Below the pieces are notes generated by a model, which saw nothing but the letters and a program-made list of their open reading frames with translations, searched no databases and was not told the origin of the DNA. From contig NZ_CTEI01000001.1 in the NCBI RefSeq assembly GCF_001368815.1, positions 124,001-188,000 on the forward strand: a DNA stretch of 64,000 nucleotides. The letters run 5' to 3'. A program made the translations under genes and the position numbers. Positions 25,443 through 34,498 of this stretch are shown here, piece by piece (within the stretch, counting starts at the first letter, position 1; each line of letters opens with the position of its first letter). The DNA is from Paraliobacillus sp. PM-2. GTDB lineage: Bacteria; Bacillota; Bacilli; Bacillales; Amphibacillaceae.

Positions 25443-26042
25443 ATGTTTAAGCGTATAAGTATTATATTAGGAGTTGGTACTCTTTTAATCATCTGTCTCA
25501 TTTACTTTTGGCCATTTCAAACAGAATCGCTTTCTACGGAAGCAGCAAGTCAGCGTGCCCAAAAGCTGTACGGTGGAACAATTGAAGATACGACGAAGGC
25601 TGATGGTTATTATGTTGTCAGACTTATTAAAGAGGGGCGAGTCTACGAAGTCAAGGTGGATGACGCTGATGGGGCAATTATAAACATGGCTGCACTTGAA
25701 GAAGTTGCACAATCAGATGAATCCAATGAACAAAAGGAGCCCTCCAACGAGGAAATACAACAGGAAGATGACCAGCGTACAGATGAGAAACAACCACAAC
25801 CCCAAAACCCCGAGGATGAAAATGGCGGATTAATCACGGCAGTTCAAGCCAGTGATATTGTATTAGAACGTATGGATGGCAATGTGAAAAAGTCAAATAT
25901 TGAATCGGAACTTGATGAAGATGATGATCGCTATATATATGAAGTAAAGATAGAATTGACGAACGGGAGCGAGGTAGAAGCTGAGGTCGATGCTGTTACC
26001 GGAAAAGTGTTGTATTTTTATACCGAGGAAGCAGAAGAGTAA
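25443..26042 (+). CDS. Membrane-anchored protein with two PepSY domains
   Basis: A 199-residue protein with one N-terminal membrane helix (ISIILGVGTLLIICLIYFWP) and two PepSY domains outside the membrane (about 35-85 and 130-195), each with the pattern YxVxLx-G-xYEVKVD-x-GxI (VRLIKEGRVYEVKVDDADG; YIYEVKIELTNGSEVEAEVD). A Glu/Gln/Pro linker joins them (EQKEPSNEEIQQEDDQ). PepSY domains are thought to inhibit peptidases or modulate sensors. It starts 7 nt after the kinase and so belongs to the same operon, where it likely tunes the kinase or a secreted protease. Confidence 0.88.
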   Translation: MFKRISIILGVGTLLIICLIYFWPFQTESLSTEAASQRAQKLYGGTIEDTTKADGYYVVRLIKEGRVYEVKVDDADGAIINMAALEEVAQSDESNEQKEPSNEEIQQEDDQRTDEKQPQPQNPEDENGGLITAVQASDIVLERMDGNVKKSNIESELDEDDDRYIYEVKIELTNGSEVEAEVDAVTGKVLYFYTEEAEE

Positions 26043-26505
26043 CACGAGATCCTTTTGAGCGACACTATAATGTATTCAAAGTTTCCGTTCAATTGTGTAG
26101 GTAGAGACAGGCAGTCTGGCTTTTACGACTTATTACTACTCTACTCGCGCTATGTATTACTTTAGATTCATGACGATCAATCCTTCTAAACCTTTTCTAT
26201 CTTACATTACTCTCGGGCCTTATCTAAATGATAAGGCTTTTTTTTGTTTGTCATTACTAATAATTAGTTGTATGCGAAAGTTTAAGATGTCATAAATTGC
26301 ATTTAGAAAATAGACTGGTTAAATCTAATATAACCGTCACACTATTTTCATATTTAAAACCAAGAAACTATTTAAAGTTTTCTGGTTTCCTGTTATTATT
26401 TATGTATGGAGAAGGAAATTAATAGTTGGCCAAGTAAAAGAGACTACTTCCTTAAATTCAAGTTTTTAATTTATAAACATTTATAAAATACAGGAGGAAA
26501 GTAAA
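26043..26505. other. Intergenic region between PepSY operon and M20 cluster
   Basis: Holds the operon terminator (26217-26245) and an imperfect hairpin AAACCAAGAAACT / AGTTTTCTGGTTT (26357-26369 with 26376-26388, two mismatches) in the likely leader of the amidohydrolase gene. No gene seen. Confidence 0.5.
26217..26245 (+). terminator. Terminator of the two-component/PepSY operon
   Basis: GCCTTATC (26217-26224) pairs with GATAAGGC (26230-26237), loop TAAAT, then eight T. Confidence 0.9.
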
Positions 26506-27681
26506 ATGACACAATTAAATTGGCATGATCTAATTCCGAAAGAAAAGATTATTGAATGGAGAAGGCATTTACATCAAAATCCTGAATTGTCATTTGAAGA
26601 GTATAATACATCACAATTTATTTATGATACATTGGCAGTTTTCCCGAATCTTGAATTAAATCGTCCGACTAAAACAAGTGTTGTTGCAACTTTAAAAGGA
26701 GGCGCCGGCGAAGGTCGAACCATTGCACTTCGGGCTGATATGGATGCTTTACCAATTCAAGAAGAAGCAGATGTTCATTTCCCATCGCTTAATAAAGGTG
26801 TCATGCACGCCTGTGGACATGATGCACACGTATCCATGCTTCTCGGTGCAGTTCAAGTCCTCTCACATATGAATGATAAACTCGCTGGCACTGTGAAGTT
26901 TATCTTCCAACACGCTGAAGAACTTGTACCTGGTGGTGCACAGGAGTTAGTTGATGCTGGCGTTTTAGAAGATGTTGATGAAATTTATGGAATTCATATT
27001 TTTCCTACATTTAAAAAGGGCACCATTGGGATCGTAGATGGTGCGGCAACAATTGCAGCAGACGGTTTTTTTCTAAAAATACAAGGTAAAGGTTCACATG
27101 CATCAACACCCGAGCTGGCAATTGATCCAATTATTGTTGGTAGTGAAATAGTTTCAGCATTACAAACGGTTCGTTCAAGAAGTGTCAAATCAAGTGAAAA
27201 TGCCATTATTAGTGTTGGGGAATTTGTAAGTGGACAAGCACCTAATATCATTCCTGATACGGCTAAGCTTAGCTGTTCAATTCGTTCTTTTAGTGAGGAA
27301 ACACGTAACTTAATTGAAACACGTGTGAAGGATATTATTGAACATGTCACAAAAGCGCATGGCGCAACTTATGAACTTAATTATATTCGTGGTTATTCAC
27401 CCGTCATTAACAATAATGAGCAAGCTGTTAAAGCAAAAAGAGCTGCAACAAAAGCATTGGGTGAAGCGTTAGTATATGATGCTGAAACGTTAATGGGAAG
27501 TGAAGATTTCTCTGCTTATACAAAAGTCGTTCCTGGCTGCTTTATGTTTTTAGGTGCTGGAACTGAGGAGGATAATTGTAGTTATTTTAATCACCATCCA
27601 AAATTCAATATTGTTGAGGAAACAATGTTTAATGGAACAAAAGTAGAAATACAGCTTATTCTTGACTTGATTGGAAGATGA
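26506..27681 (+). CDS. M20-family amidohydrolase, copy 1
   Basis: A 391-residue M20D metallopeptidase-type hydrolase, the family of N-acyl-amino-acid and N-acetyl-cysteine deacetylases and IAA-amino-acid hydrolases. Metal and catalytic motifs: RRHLHQNPELSFEE, MHACGHDAH (His101, Cys103, His105), QHAEELVPGGA (His136, Glu138, Glu139) and GSEDFSAYTKVVPG. The dimerisation domain lies in the middle (SHASTPELAIDPIIVGSEIV). AGGAGGAAAG precedes the ATG. The next gene encodes a close paralogue, followed by two MFS carriers and a TetR regulator; together they look like an uptake-and-hydrolysis cluster for an N-acylated compound (inference). Confidence 0.93.
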   Translation: MTQLNWHDLIPKEKIIEWRRHLHQNPELSFEEYNTSQFIYDTLAVFPNLELNRPTKTSVVATLKGGAGEGRTIALRADMDALPIQEEADVHFPSLNKGVMHACGHDAHVSMLLGAVQVLSHMNDKLAGTVKFIFQHAEELVPGGAQELVDAGVLEDVDEIYGIHIFPTFKKGTIGIVDGAATIAADGFFLKIQGKGSHASTPELAIDPIIVGSEIVSALQTVRSRSVKSSENAIISVGEFVSGQAPNIIPDTAKLSCSIRSFSEETRNLIETRVKDIIEHVTKAHGATYELNYIRGYSPVINNNEQAVKAKRAATKALGEALVYDAETLMGSEDFSAYTKVVPGCFMFLGAGTEEDNCSYFNHHPKFNIVEETMFNGTKVEIQLILDLIGR

Positions 27682-27781
27682 TGAATCATTCATGCAATAG
27701 CACAAAATAGCTTGTTACCAATTCAGTATGACGTAATAGGTATGTGCGTTTAAATAAAGTATAAGAGGTGGAGTAAATAAT

Positions 27782-28957
27782 ATGATAACAGATTGGAATA
27801 ATTTAGTTCCGAAAGAAAAGATTATTAAGTGGAGAAGACAACTGCATCAAAATCCTGAATTGTCATTTGAAGAGTATAATACCTCTCAGTTCATTTTTGA
27901 TACGTTAGCGACTTTCCCTAACTTAGAATTAACACGTCCTACTGAAACAAGTGTAGTTGCAACTTTAAAAGGTGGTGCAGGTGAAGGACAAACGATTGCG
28001 CTGCGTGCTGACATGGACGCATTACCAATTAAAGAAGAAACAGATGTTAAATTCAAGTCCAAAAACCAAGGTGTCATGCATGCATGTGGCCATGACACAC
28101 ATGTTGCCATGCTTCTTGGTGCGGCGAAAGTACTAACCAGTATGAAGGATAACCTTGCAGGAACAGTCAAATTCATTTTTCAACATGCTGAAGAACAAGT
28201 ACCAGGTGGTGCACAGCAAATCATCGATGCTGGCGTTTTAAAAGATGTTGACGAGATATATGGTATACACATACTGCCAACATTTAAAAAAGGTTCAATA
28301 GGCATTGTTGATGGTGCAGCTACAATCGCAGCTGATGGATTTTACTTGAAGATACAAGGTAAAGGCTCACATGCTTCAACACCTGAGTTAGCAATTGATC
28401 CAATTATCGTCGGTAGTGAACTCGTCACGGCATTACAGACTATTCGTTCCAGAAGTGTTAAATCGAGTGAAAATGCAATTATTAGTATTGGTGAATTTAT
28501 TAGTGGACAAGCTCCGAATATCATTGCGGATACAGCAAAATTAAGCTGTTCTATTCGTTCATTCAATGAGAAAACACGTGATTTAGTTGAAAAACGTGTC
28601 AGAGAAATTGTTGAACATGTGACAAAAGCTCATGGTGCATCTTATGAGCTTAATTATATCCGTGGCTATTCTCCTGTCATAAATAATCATGAATTAGCTG
28701 TCAAAGCAAAACAAGCAGCTATCAATGTTTTAGGTGAAGAGTTAGTTTATGATGCAAACACACTAATGGCAAGTGAAGATTTCTCTGCGTACACAAAAGT
28801 GGTACCTGGCTGCTTTATGTTTTTAGGAGCAGGCACAGAAGAAGATGGCATTAAATACTTTAACCATAATCCGAAGTTCGATGTTTTAGAAGAATCGATG
28901 TTTAATGGGACAAAAGTAGAAGTACAAGTAATACTAGACCTACTAGGTAGATATTAA
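27782..28957 (+). CDS. M20-family amidohydrolase, copy 2
   Basis: Same length (391 aa) and the same motifs as the gene 100 nt upstream: MHACGHDTH, QHAEEQVPGGAQ, SEDFSAYTKVVPGCFMFLGA. I estimate roughly 80% identity by eye. All metal ligands are kept in both. Differences cluster on the surface and in KEETDVKFKSKNQ near the active site, so the pair may differ in acyl preference. GAGGTGGAG precedes the ATG. A tandem duplication retained intact suggests dosage or specialisation. Confidence 0.93.
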   Translation: MITDWNNLVPKEKIIKWRRQLHQNPELSFEEYNTSQFIFDTLATFPNLELTRPTETSVVATLKGGAGEGQTIALRADMDALPIKEETDVKFKSKNQGVMHACGHDTHVAMLLGAAKVLTSMKDNLAGTVKFIFQHAEEQVPGGAQQIIDAGVLKDVDEIYGIHILPTFKKGSIGIVDGAATIAADGFYLKIQGKGSHASTPELAIDPIIVGSELVTALQTIRSRSVKSSENAIISIGEFISGQAPNIIADTAKLSCSIRSFNEKTRDLVEKRVREIVEHVTKAHGASYELNYIRGYSPVINNHELAVKAKQAAINVLGEELVYDANTLMASEDFSAYTKVVPGCFMFLGAGTEEDGIKYFNHNPKFDVLEESMFNGTKVEVQVILDLLGRY

Positions 28958-29166
28958 ACATATAAAACAGCTAATTGTCTTAATTTTACTGTAATTAATT
29001 GCGCGTTTTATTGCTACTTTAAGCTTTTATTGTCATATCATTACAAGCATATTATTCTGCAAATACAAAAAAAGCCAAATGTAAATATAGGTAAGACATA
29101 TAAAAAACGCAATATTTTAAATTGTAAACATTATTACACAAAAATTTTTTAGGATGGTGAATAACA

Positions 29167-30396
29167 ATGGCAAAAAACAAGAAAATCTTTTATGGTTGGT
29201 GGATTGTTGTCGCATGCTTCATCTCAATGACGACACTATTTACACCAATTGTAAACTTAATATCATTATTTACAGACCCTGTTTCTCAAGATTTAGGCAT
29301 TAGTAGATCTCAGTTTAATTTATATTTTACAATTGTTACTTTTTCAGCAATGATTGCCAGTCCATTTGCTGGTCGCTTAATGAAAAAGTTTGATATAAGG
29401 GTTTATTTAACATTCTTTACTATCCTAGCAGCTATATCATATATCGGTTTTTCATTCTCAACGAACATCATTATGTTCTATTTTTTCTCCATTCTTCAGG
29501 GGATTGCTTTAATTGCTGGCTCTATTATTCCGGCATCTGTTTTAATTACAAACTGGTTTAATGAAAAACGTGGTTTAAGCTTAGGGATTGCATTGTCTGG
29601 TAGTGGTTTCGGTGGAATTATTTTAAGCCCTGTGATAAATACACTAATCACACAATTGGGATGGAGAACAACGTATCTAATTATTGCGGGTATTATTTTA
29701 ATCACAATTCTTCCATTTACTATATTTGTTGTTCGGTTTAGACCTGCAGATTTAGGCTTGGCGCCATTGGGGGAAACGACTGTAAAGGATCCTAAAGAAG
29801 CAAAAGAGTTGAAGGGTTTAATGCAAGGGCAAGCAATCAAAACACCTTCATTCTGGTTGTTGGCATTGGCAATAATTATTACAGGTATTGTTGCCAATAC
29901 GATGATCATTAACTTAACACCTTACTTGACAGATATAGGTGCTACAACCCAACGAGCAGCCTTTTTACTAGCCTTTGGTTCAGCTACAGTGTTGATTGGT
30001 AAGTTGGTTGTTGGCCGCTTGTTTGATAAAGTTAATTTGGTAACAGCCTTAATAATTTTAAGTGTTTGTAATATCCTCAGCTTTGTTTCATTATTGGGTG
30101 CGGATAAATTAATACCTGGCTTGCTTTATGCGACATTTACCGGTGTTGGTGCTACAGCATTAACAATTGCGCCATCTTATGTAACAGCTAAGATCTTTGG
30201 TGAAAAAGACTTTAGTTCCATTTTTGGCGTTGTTTCAATATTTTCATCTCTAGGTACAGCACTTGCAGCAGTTGTATCTGGTGTTTTGTACAGCATTAAT
30301 AATTCATACATCTTAGTGTTATATACACTTATGGTGTTAGCTGCTGTTAGCTTTATTCTATATGCTTTAGCTGTTAAAACAAAACCAAAATATTAA
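29167..30396 (+). CDS. MFS transporter (OFA/monocarboxylate-porter-like)
   Basis: A 409-residue carrier with 12 helices, starting with the FYGWWIVVACF motif typical of the oxalate/formate antiporter-like group. It has the cytoplasmic motif AGRLMKKFDIRVYL and ends on a lysine-rich tail. Substrate unknown; by position it may import or export the substrate or product of the two M20 hydrolases. GGATGGTG precedes the ATG. A strong terminator follows, so the next MFS gene has its own promoter or depends on read-through. Confidence 0.9.
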   Translation: MAKNKKIFYGWWIVVACFISMTTLFTPIVNLISLFTDPVSQDLGISRSQFNLYFTIVTFSAMIASPFAGRLMKKFDIRVYLTFFTILAAISYIGFSFSTNIIMFYFFSILQGIALIAGSIIPASVLITNWFNEKRGLSLGIALSGSGFGGIILSPVINTLITQLGWRTTYLIIAGIILITILPFTIFVVRFRPADLGLAPLGETTVKDPKEAKELKGLMQGQAIKTPSFWLLALAIIITGIVANTMIINLTPYLTDIGATTQRAAFLLAFGSATVLIGKLVVGRLFDKVNLVTALIILSVCNILSFVSLLGADKLIPGLLYATFTGVGATALTIAPSYVTAKIFGEKDFSSIFGVVSIFSSLGTALAAVVSGVLYSINNSYILVLYTLMVLAAVSFILYALAVKTKPKY

Positions 30397-30398
30397 TT

Positions 30399-30447
30399 TA
30401 AAAAGGATAACTTCAAATTAAATTGTATTTTGAAGTTGTCCTTTTTT
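30399..30447 (+). terminator. Terminator between the two MFS genes
   Basis: AAAAAGGATAACTTCAAA (30400-30417) pairs with TTTGAAGTTGTCCTTTTT (30428-30445, one G-U pair), then T and AAA. The stem could work both ways. Confidence 0.85.
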
Positions 30448-30485
30448 AAAATTACTTGGTCCTTTGATTTAGGGAGATAATGAAT

Positions 30486-31682
30486 ATGAACTATACACAA
30501 CAACAATGGAAAATAGCATTCACGTTATTTCTAATAGGTACGCTTGTTTATATCGATAAAAACTTAATATCTATTACGATACTTGCATTAGGACAAGAAT
30601 TCGATTGGGACACAAGCCAAACAGGCATTATTCTTAGTTTATATTATATCGGCTTTATCTTAATTACCTTACCGGGCGGTTGGTTTGTTGATCACTTCGG
30701 GTATAAACGATTTATAGTCATTGCTTTATCTATTGTAGTCATTTCTTCTATATTGTTTAGCTTCGGTACATCCTTATGGTTACTTGCTATAATTAGAATT
30801 GGAATTGGGGCCGGTCATGCCGGATACACAAATGGGAGTCCTAAGGTGATTAGTGAGAATTTTGAAGGAAAGCAACGTACAGCACTTCAATCTAAAATCC
30901 TAGCCACCTCTGGTATAGGGGGGTTAATTGCTTATACAGGGGGGATAAAAGTGATTGGAATCAATTGGCGATCCGCATATTTGCTGTTAGCAATATTGGC
31001 AGTACTTGCATTAATTTCTCTTATCCTCTTTGTTCCTGATAAAAAGCCAGAAAAAAAAGAAGTTTTTTTAAGTCGTGCCTCGATATTTATTGCTTGTAGA
31101 AATAAAAGTGTTTTGATTATTTCAATAGGTATGTTTTTCGTTAATCTAGTGACTGTTGGCTTGATGTCATGGCTTCCGGCCGTGTTGAAAACAAATTTCT
31201 CTGTGTCTAATACACAATTAGGTGAATATTTAACAATTAATTCTATTGTTATGTCTGCTGCAGCGATGAGTGCTGGTTTTATCATCATGAAATTCTTTGC
31301 CAACTATGAAAAACAATTTATCGCCATTTTTAGCACAATTGGTGCTATTAGTTTAATTGTATTTATTTATTCAACACATATCATTGCAGCCATTACATTA
31401 TTGTTTCTTATTACGGTCTTTTCAATGTTTGTATTTACAGCTTTTTTAATAGTTCCATATAAAATCATTCCATCAGTGATTATCGGATCATCATATGCCG
31501 CTATTAACATTGGTGCTTTTATCGGTGGGAGTGTTTCTCCACTTATAATTGGTAATTTAATTACCATTTCAGGTGGTTCTTTCAAATTGGCCTTTATAAT
31601 CATGGCAGTATGCTTATTATTGGCTGGGGTTAGTGCAATATTGCTTCAAATAGATATAGATGTTGGGGAAAATGTGAATTAA
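30486..31682 (+). CDS. MFS transporter (ACS/DHA-type)
   Basis: A 398-residue carrier with 12 helices. The N-terminus YIDKNLISITILALGQEFDWDTSQTG is typical of the anion:cation symporter-like group, and the loop-2 motif is GGWFVDHFGYKRF. ATG 30486 is preferred to 30480 because AGGGAG (30471-30476) is then 9 nt away. It is unlike the previous carrier in sequence, so not a duplicate. Substrate unknown; perhaps an organic acid linked to the M20 enzymes. Confidence 0.88.
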   Translation: MNYTQQQWKIAFTLFLIGTLVYIDKNLISITILALGQEFDWDTSQTGIILSLYYIGFILITLPGGWFVDHFGYKRFIVIALSIVVISSILFSFGTSLWLLAIIRIGIGAGHAGYTNGSPKVISENFEGKQRTALQSKILATSGIGGLIAYTGGIKVIGINWRSAYLLLAILAVLALISLILFVPDKKPEKKEVFLSRASIFIACRNKSVLIISIGMFFVNLVTVGLMSWLPAVLKTNFSVSNTQLGEYLTINSIVMSAAAMSAGFIIMKFFANYEKQFIAIFSTIGAISLIVFIYSTHIIAAITLLFLITVFSMFVFTAFLIVPYKIIPSVIIGSSYAAINIGAFIGGSVSPLIIGNLITISGGSFKLAFIIMAVCLLLAGVSAILLQIDIDVGENVN

Positions 31683-31694
31683 TCACAATTATAA

Positions 31695-31731
31695 AAGTGG
31701 CTACAGTCTCCACAGGAAGCTGTAGCCGCTT
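31695..31731. terminator. Bidirectional terminator between MFS and TetR genes
   Basis: AAGTGGCTACAG (31695-31706) pairs with CTGTAGCCGCTT (31720-31731), one G-U pair. It lies between converging genes, with only short T-runs on either side. Confidence 0.7.
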
Positions 31732-31736
31732 GTTAT

Positions 31737-32384
31737 TCAATCAGTTTTTAAGAGGTGAAGGAGATTGGGAAAATCGACCGTTTGCTGTGAATCGACAAGA
31801 AACATCTGAATAATTAATTTATATGAATGAATTAGGACTGTATTAATATCAAATTCATAATCAGTTAAGTCAGTTTCAATGGCTTGGTCGATAATTGCCG
31901 ATAACAAAAAAATTAATAAATCAACCGTATGTTCTTCTTGTAACTTCATTGGCGAATTAGGGATATTTGTGATTTTTTTGATAAAAACCCCTTTTTCTAC
32001 CCCTTCAGTGTAAATGCGTCTGACATAATCTCGACGATTTACACTGAATCTCTTAAATTTCTCCCATTCGTGTGGTAAAAACTGTCTTAACTCATTCATA
32101 TACTGTTTTCTGAGCATTTTAATATTGTACAAAAAGAAAACAGCCTGCATTTTTTCAACATAATTGTCTTTTTCATCAATTAATCGTTTCATTTCTGTAA
32201 GATCTTTTTCAATAATTGAATTAATAATTGCACTAATTAAGTCATCTTTACTTGAAAAATGTATATAAATCGTTTTTTTGCTGATGCGTAGCTTTCGTGC
32301 TAACTCATCCATTGTAAATTTGCGAAAACCTTTTAACTCTATTAGTTTTTTACCTTCTTCAATAATTTTTTGGTTAACGTCCAT
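31737..32384 (-). CDS. TetR/AcrR-family transcriptional regulator
   Basis: A 215-residue regulator. The N-terminal TetR HTH is clear (GFRKFTMDELARKLRISKKT then IYIHFSSKDDLISAIINSII); the C-terminal ligand domain is not diagnostic. ATG 32384 is chosen because AAAGG lies 8 nt upstream, while the GTG at 32393 overlaps that site. It converges with the second MFS gene and probably controls the hydrolase/MFS cluster and itself. TTGGTA-CTAAT-TACCAA at 32497-32513 is a candidate operator. Confidence 0.9.
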   Translation of the reverse strand: MDVNQKIIEEGKKLIELKGFRKFTMDELARKLRISKKTIYIHFSSKDDLISAIINSIIEKDLTEMKRLIDEKDNYVEKMQAVFFLYNIKMLRKQYMNELRQFLPHEWEKFKRFSVNRRDYVRRIYTEGVEKGVFIKKITNIPNSPMKLQEEHTVDLLIFLLSAIIDQAIETDLTDYEFDINTVLIHSYKLIIQMFLVDSQQTVDFPNLLHLLKTD

Positions 32385-32496
32385 TGGCTTCACCTTTTAT
32401 CATTTGTCATAGCATAAAATATAGCACGATTATTTTACTTACTTTTCTATAAATATATCATAATAGACTAGATTTTACAATTGAGTAAGCCCTATA

Positions 32497-32513
32497 TTGG
32501 TACTAATTACCAA
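32497..32513. promoter_or_regulatory. Candidate TetR operator palindrome
   Basis: TTGGTA and TACCAA arms separated by CTAAT, about 110 bp upstream of the TetR start, between it and the GntR gene. I see no obvious second copy at the M20 promoter. Confidence 0.35.
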
Positions 32514-32589
32514 AAAAGGACCTATCTTTATTTTGTGCATAAAACTCTATAATTGCAACAGATTTAAGTAGTCAATACTAATTCAAATG

Positions 32590-32639
32590 TTGTTATAGAC
32601 AATATAGAACAGATTTGTTATAGTATATATAGAACAGAT
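32590..32639 (+). promoter_or_regulatory. Two abutting 25-bp direct repeats, GntR operators
   Basis: 32590-32614 and 32615-32639 share TTGTTATAG at the left and TATAGAACAGAT at the right, differing only in 3 of the 4 central bases. Each unit contains the imperfect dyad GTTATA...TATAGAAC. They lie just before the ribosome binding site of the GntR gene and probably include its promoter, so they are likely autoregulatory sites. Confidence 0.6.
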
Positions 32640-32681
32640 AAACTTTTCTATAAAATGAGTATAGATCGGGGGTTCATATCG

Positions 32682-33059
32682 GTGATCAGTTTAAATCATG
32701 CATTAGATATTCCTCTGTATAGGCAGCTTAGCACGCAAATCATGGAGAGCGTGGTGCGCGGGGAGCTATTAGCTGGTGACACACTGCCATCAGTCCGTGC
32801 ACTAGCAGGGGACTTAGGTGTAAATATGCATACCGTGAATAAAAGCTATCATGAATTGGAAGCAAAGGGGATCATTGAGATTGTCCCAAAAAAAGGTGCT
32901 GTTATCAAAGCAAAAGAACAAAAGATATCTACCAAGCGTTTGGAAGGCTTATCTGATGAATTTAGGCCCATTGTTGTTGAAGCGTTAATTAATGGTATGA
33001 ATCAAGAGGAGATCTACATGTTAATTACGAATATTATCTCTAAAGTTAGGGAGGATTAA
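32682..33059 (+). CDS. YtrA-type GntR transcriptional regulator
   Basis: A 125-residue regulator with the GntR winged helix (PLYRQLSTQIMESVVRGELL, LPSVRALAGDLGVNMHTVNK, SYHELEAKGIIEIVPKKGA) and only a short C-terminal dimerisation helix, as in the YtrA subfamily. The start is the GTG at 32682, 9 nt after GGGGG and giving the usual VISLNHALDIPLY N-terminus; ATG 32655 has no ribosome binding site. It is followed 3 nt later by a DUF1648 membrane protein, and YtrA-type regulators commonly repress the membrane or ABC genes they are co-transcribed with. Confidence 0.9.
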   Translation: MISLNHALDIPLYRQLSTQIMESVVRGELLAGDTLPSVRALAGDLGVNMHTVNKSYHELEAKGIIEIVPKKGAVIKAKEQKISTKRLEGLSDEFRPIVVEALINGMNQEEIYMLITNIISKVRED

Positions 33060-33062
33060 ATC

Positions 33063-34175
33063 ATGGAATTTGCTATTTTGATTATGACGATCTTATTTGT
33101 TAGTTTATTTCAGATTGGTGTACCATTTTTCGTGAAACGTACGGTTGTTTTTGGGGTAACCATTCCTTATGAACAAGCGAGACATCCTAAAGTGATGCAC
33201 TATAAAAAGCTTTATGCCATGTTAACAACGATTGTTGCGTTTGTTGCAATAGTTGGTTTCTTCATCTGGAATCAAGCAAATCCACTCGATGAAACAAAAC
33301 TGGTGCTTATCGGAAGTATTGCTCCATTCGTTATTTTGCTAACAGGTCTAGCATTCTATTTCTATTTTCATTATAAAATAACAAAGTTAAAGAAAGCTAA
33401 AAAATGGTTCGGTGAAGTAAAACAAGTCCGTGTTGCTGACTTGACTGCTCGCGCAAAAGATGAAATGTTATCCTCATTTTTTCATTTTATTCCTACAGTC
33501 ATCGCAGTAACCTTAATCATTTTATCCGTTAACTTGTTTGACCAACTACCAAATCAAATTCCAACGCACTGGGGTCCGGATGGTATGCCTGATGCGTTTA
33601 CTGATAAGAGTTGGTTGTCTGTGTTGAATTTACCGATTATGTTAATTGTGTTGCAAGTGATGTTTTTTGGTATTAATTTTTTCACCAAGCGATCCGGTAT
33701 TAAAATCAATGCAGGGAATATGAAATCTTCTAAACTACGCCAATTACGTTTGCGAAAATATACAAGTTGGTTCTTGTTTGTGACAAACATCTTAATGACT
33801 TTATTGTTTGCCTTCCTACAACTGAATCTTCTTTACGAGAACTTGTTTAGTCATGCGTTACTAGTTGTGTTTCCTGTTGGTTTTACAGTAATTATGTTAG
33901 TGGGTGCGCTTGTTCTAGCGGTCAAGGTCGGTAGTGTGGACTCTGATTTGGAAGGAAAACTTGTAGTAGATCAATCAGGGAAAACCAAAACAGAGAGTAT
34001 AGACGAGGATAGATATTGGAAGGGTGGATTAGTTTATTTCAATCCCAATGATCCGTCTGTCTTTGTCGAAAAGCGTTTTGGTATTGGGTGGACATTGAAT
34101 TTTGCTAATCCAATTGGTTACTTTGTTCTTATTCTGCCAATTGTGCTGATTTTCGTTTTTTCTTTTCTCATTTAA
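33063..34175 (+). CDS. DUF1648/DUF5808 membrane protein
   Basis: A 370-residue protein with about eight membrane helices. It has the DUF1648 signature PTHWGPDGMPD (residues ~168-178) between helices, and near the C-terminus the DUF5808 motif DRYWKGGLVYFNPNDPSVFV then FGIGWTLNFANP. Related SdpI-like DUF1648 proteins serve as immunity or signal receptors for peptide toxins, but this larger subgroup has no known role. It is co-transcribed with the GntR regulator, whose stop lies 3 nt upstream. Confidence 0.87.
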   Translation: MEFAILIMTILFVSLFQIGVPFFVKRTVVFGVTIPYEQARHPKVMHYKKLYAMLTTIVAFVAIVGFFIWNQANPLDETKLVLIGSIAPFVILLTGLAFYFYFHYKITKLKKAKKWFGEVKQVRVADLTARAKDEMLSSFFHFIPTVIAVTLIILSVNLFDQLPNQIPTHWGPDGMPDAFTDKSWLSVLNLPIMLIVLQVMFFGINFFTKRSGIKINAGNMKSSKLRQLRLRKYTSWFLFVTNILMTLLFAFLQLNLLYENLFSHALLVVFPVGFTVIMLVGALVLAVKVGSVDSDLEGKLVVDQSGKTKTESIDEDRYWKGGLVYFNPNDPSVFVEKRFGIGWTLNFANPIGYFVLILPIVLIFVFSFLI

Positions 34176-34222
34176 GAAATACCGATATGAAATAGTATAG
34201 ATCATCAAAGAGAGATTGTGTA

Positions 34223-34251
34223 TTGACAAACCAATACAATCTTGAGATAAT
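34223..34251 (+). promoter_or_regulatory. Promoter of the cytosine operon
   Basis: Consensus -35 TTGACA (34223-34228), a 17-nt spacer and -10 GATAAT (34246-34251), with the start of the PyrR leader directly after it. Confidence 0.85.
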
Positions 34252-34257
34252 AAGTCC

Positions 34258-34400
34258 AATTAAATATTGGTACCTTTAATTCAGTCCCGTGAGGCTGACA
34301 AGGATAACGGATTTGAAAATAGAGAACAGATGTGTAGGTGTAACCATTTGTATCTATTTTTCAAAAGCTTCTTGTCGGTCGGGCAGGAAGCTTTTTTAAT
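34258..34400 (+). promoter_or_regulatory. PyrR-responsive attenuator leader of codBA
   Basis: The leader contains the PyrR anti-antiterminator loop, reading TTTAATTCAGTCCCGTGAGG and then CTGACAAGG (34275-34303), very like the pyr-operon sites of B. subtilis (CAGTCC-GAGAGGCTG-AAGG). It ends in a terminator: AAAAGCTTCTTGTC (34363-34376) pairs with GGCAGGAAGCTTTT (34382-34395), with two G-U pairs, followed by TT. UMP/UTP-bound PyrR should expose the terminator and shut off cytosine uptake and deamination when pyrimidines are plentiful. Confidence 0.85.
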
Positions 34401-34498
34401 GATAAGATGATAGGGAACTTCATCTAGTAGTATCCTATTCTATCATGAAAAAACCTGCTCGACGCTGGTACCAGTAACCAGACGAGGAGGAAGAAAGA

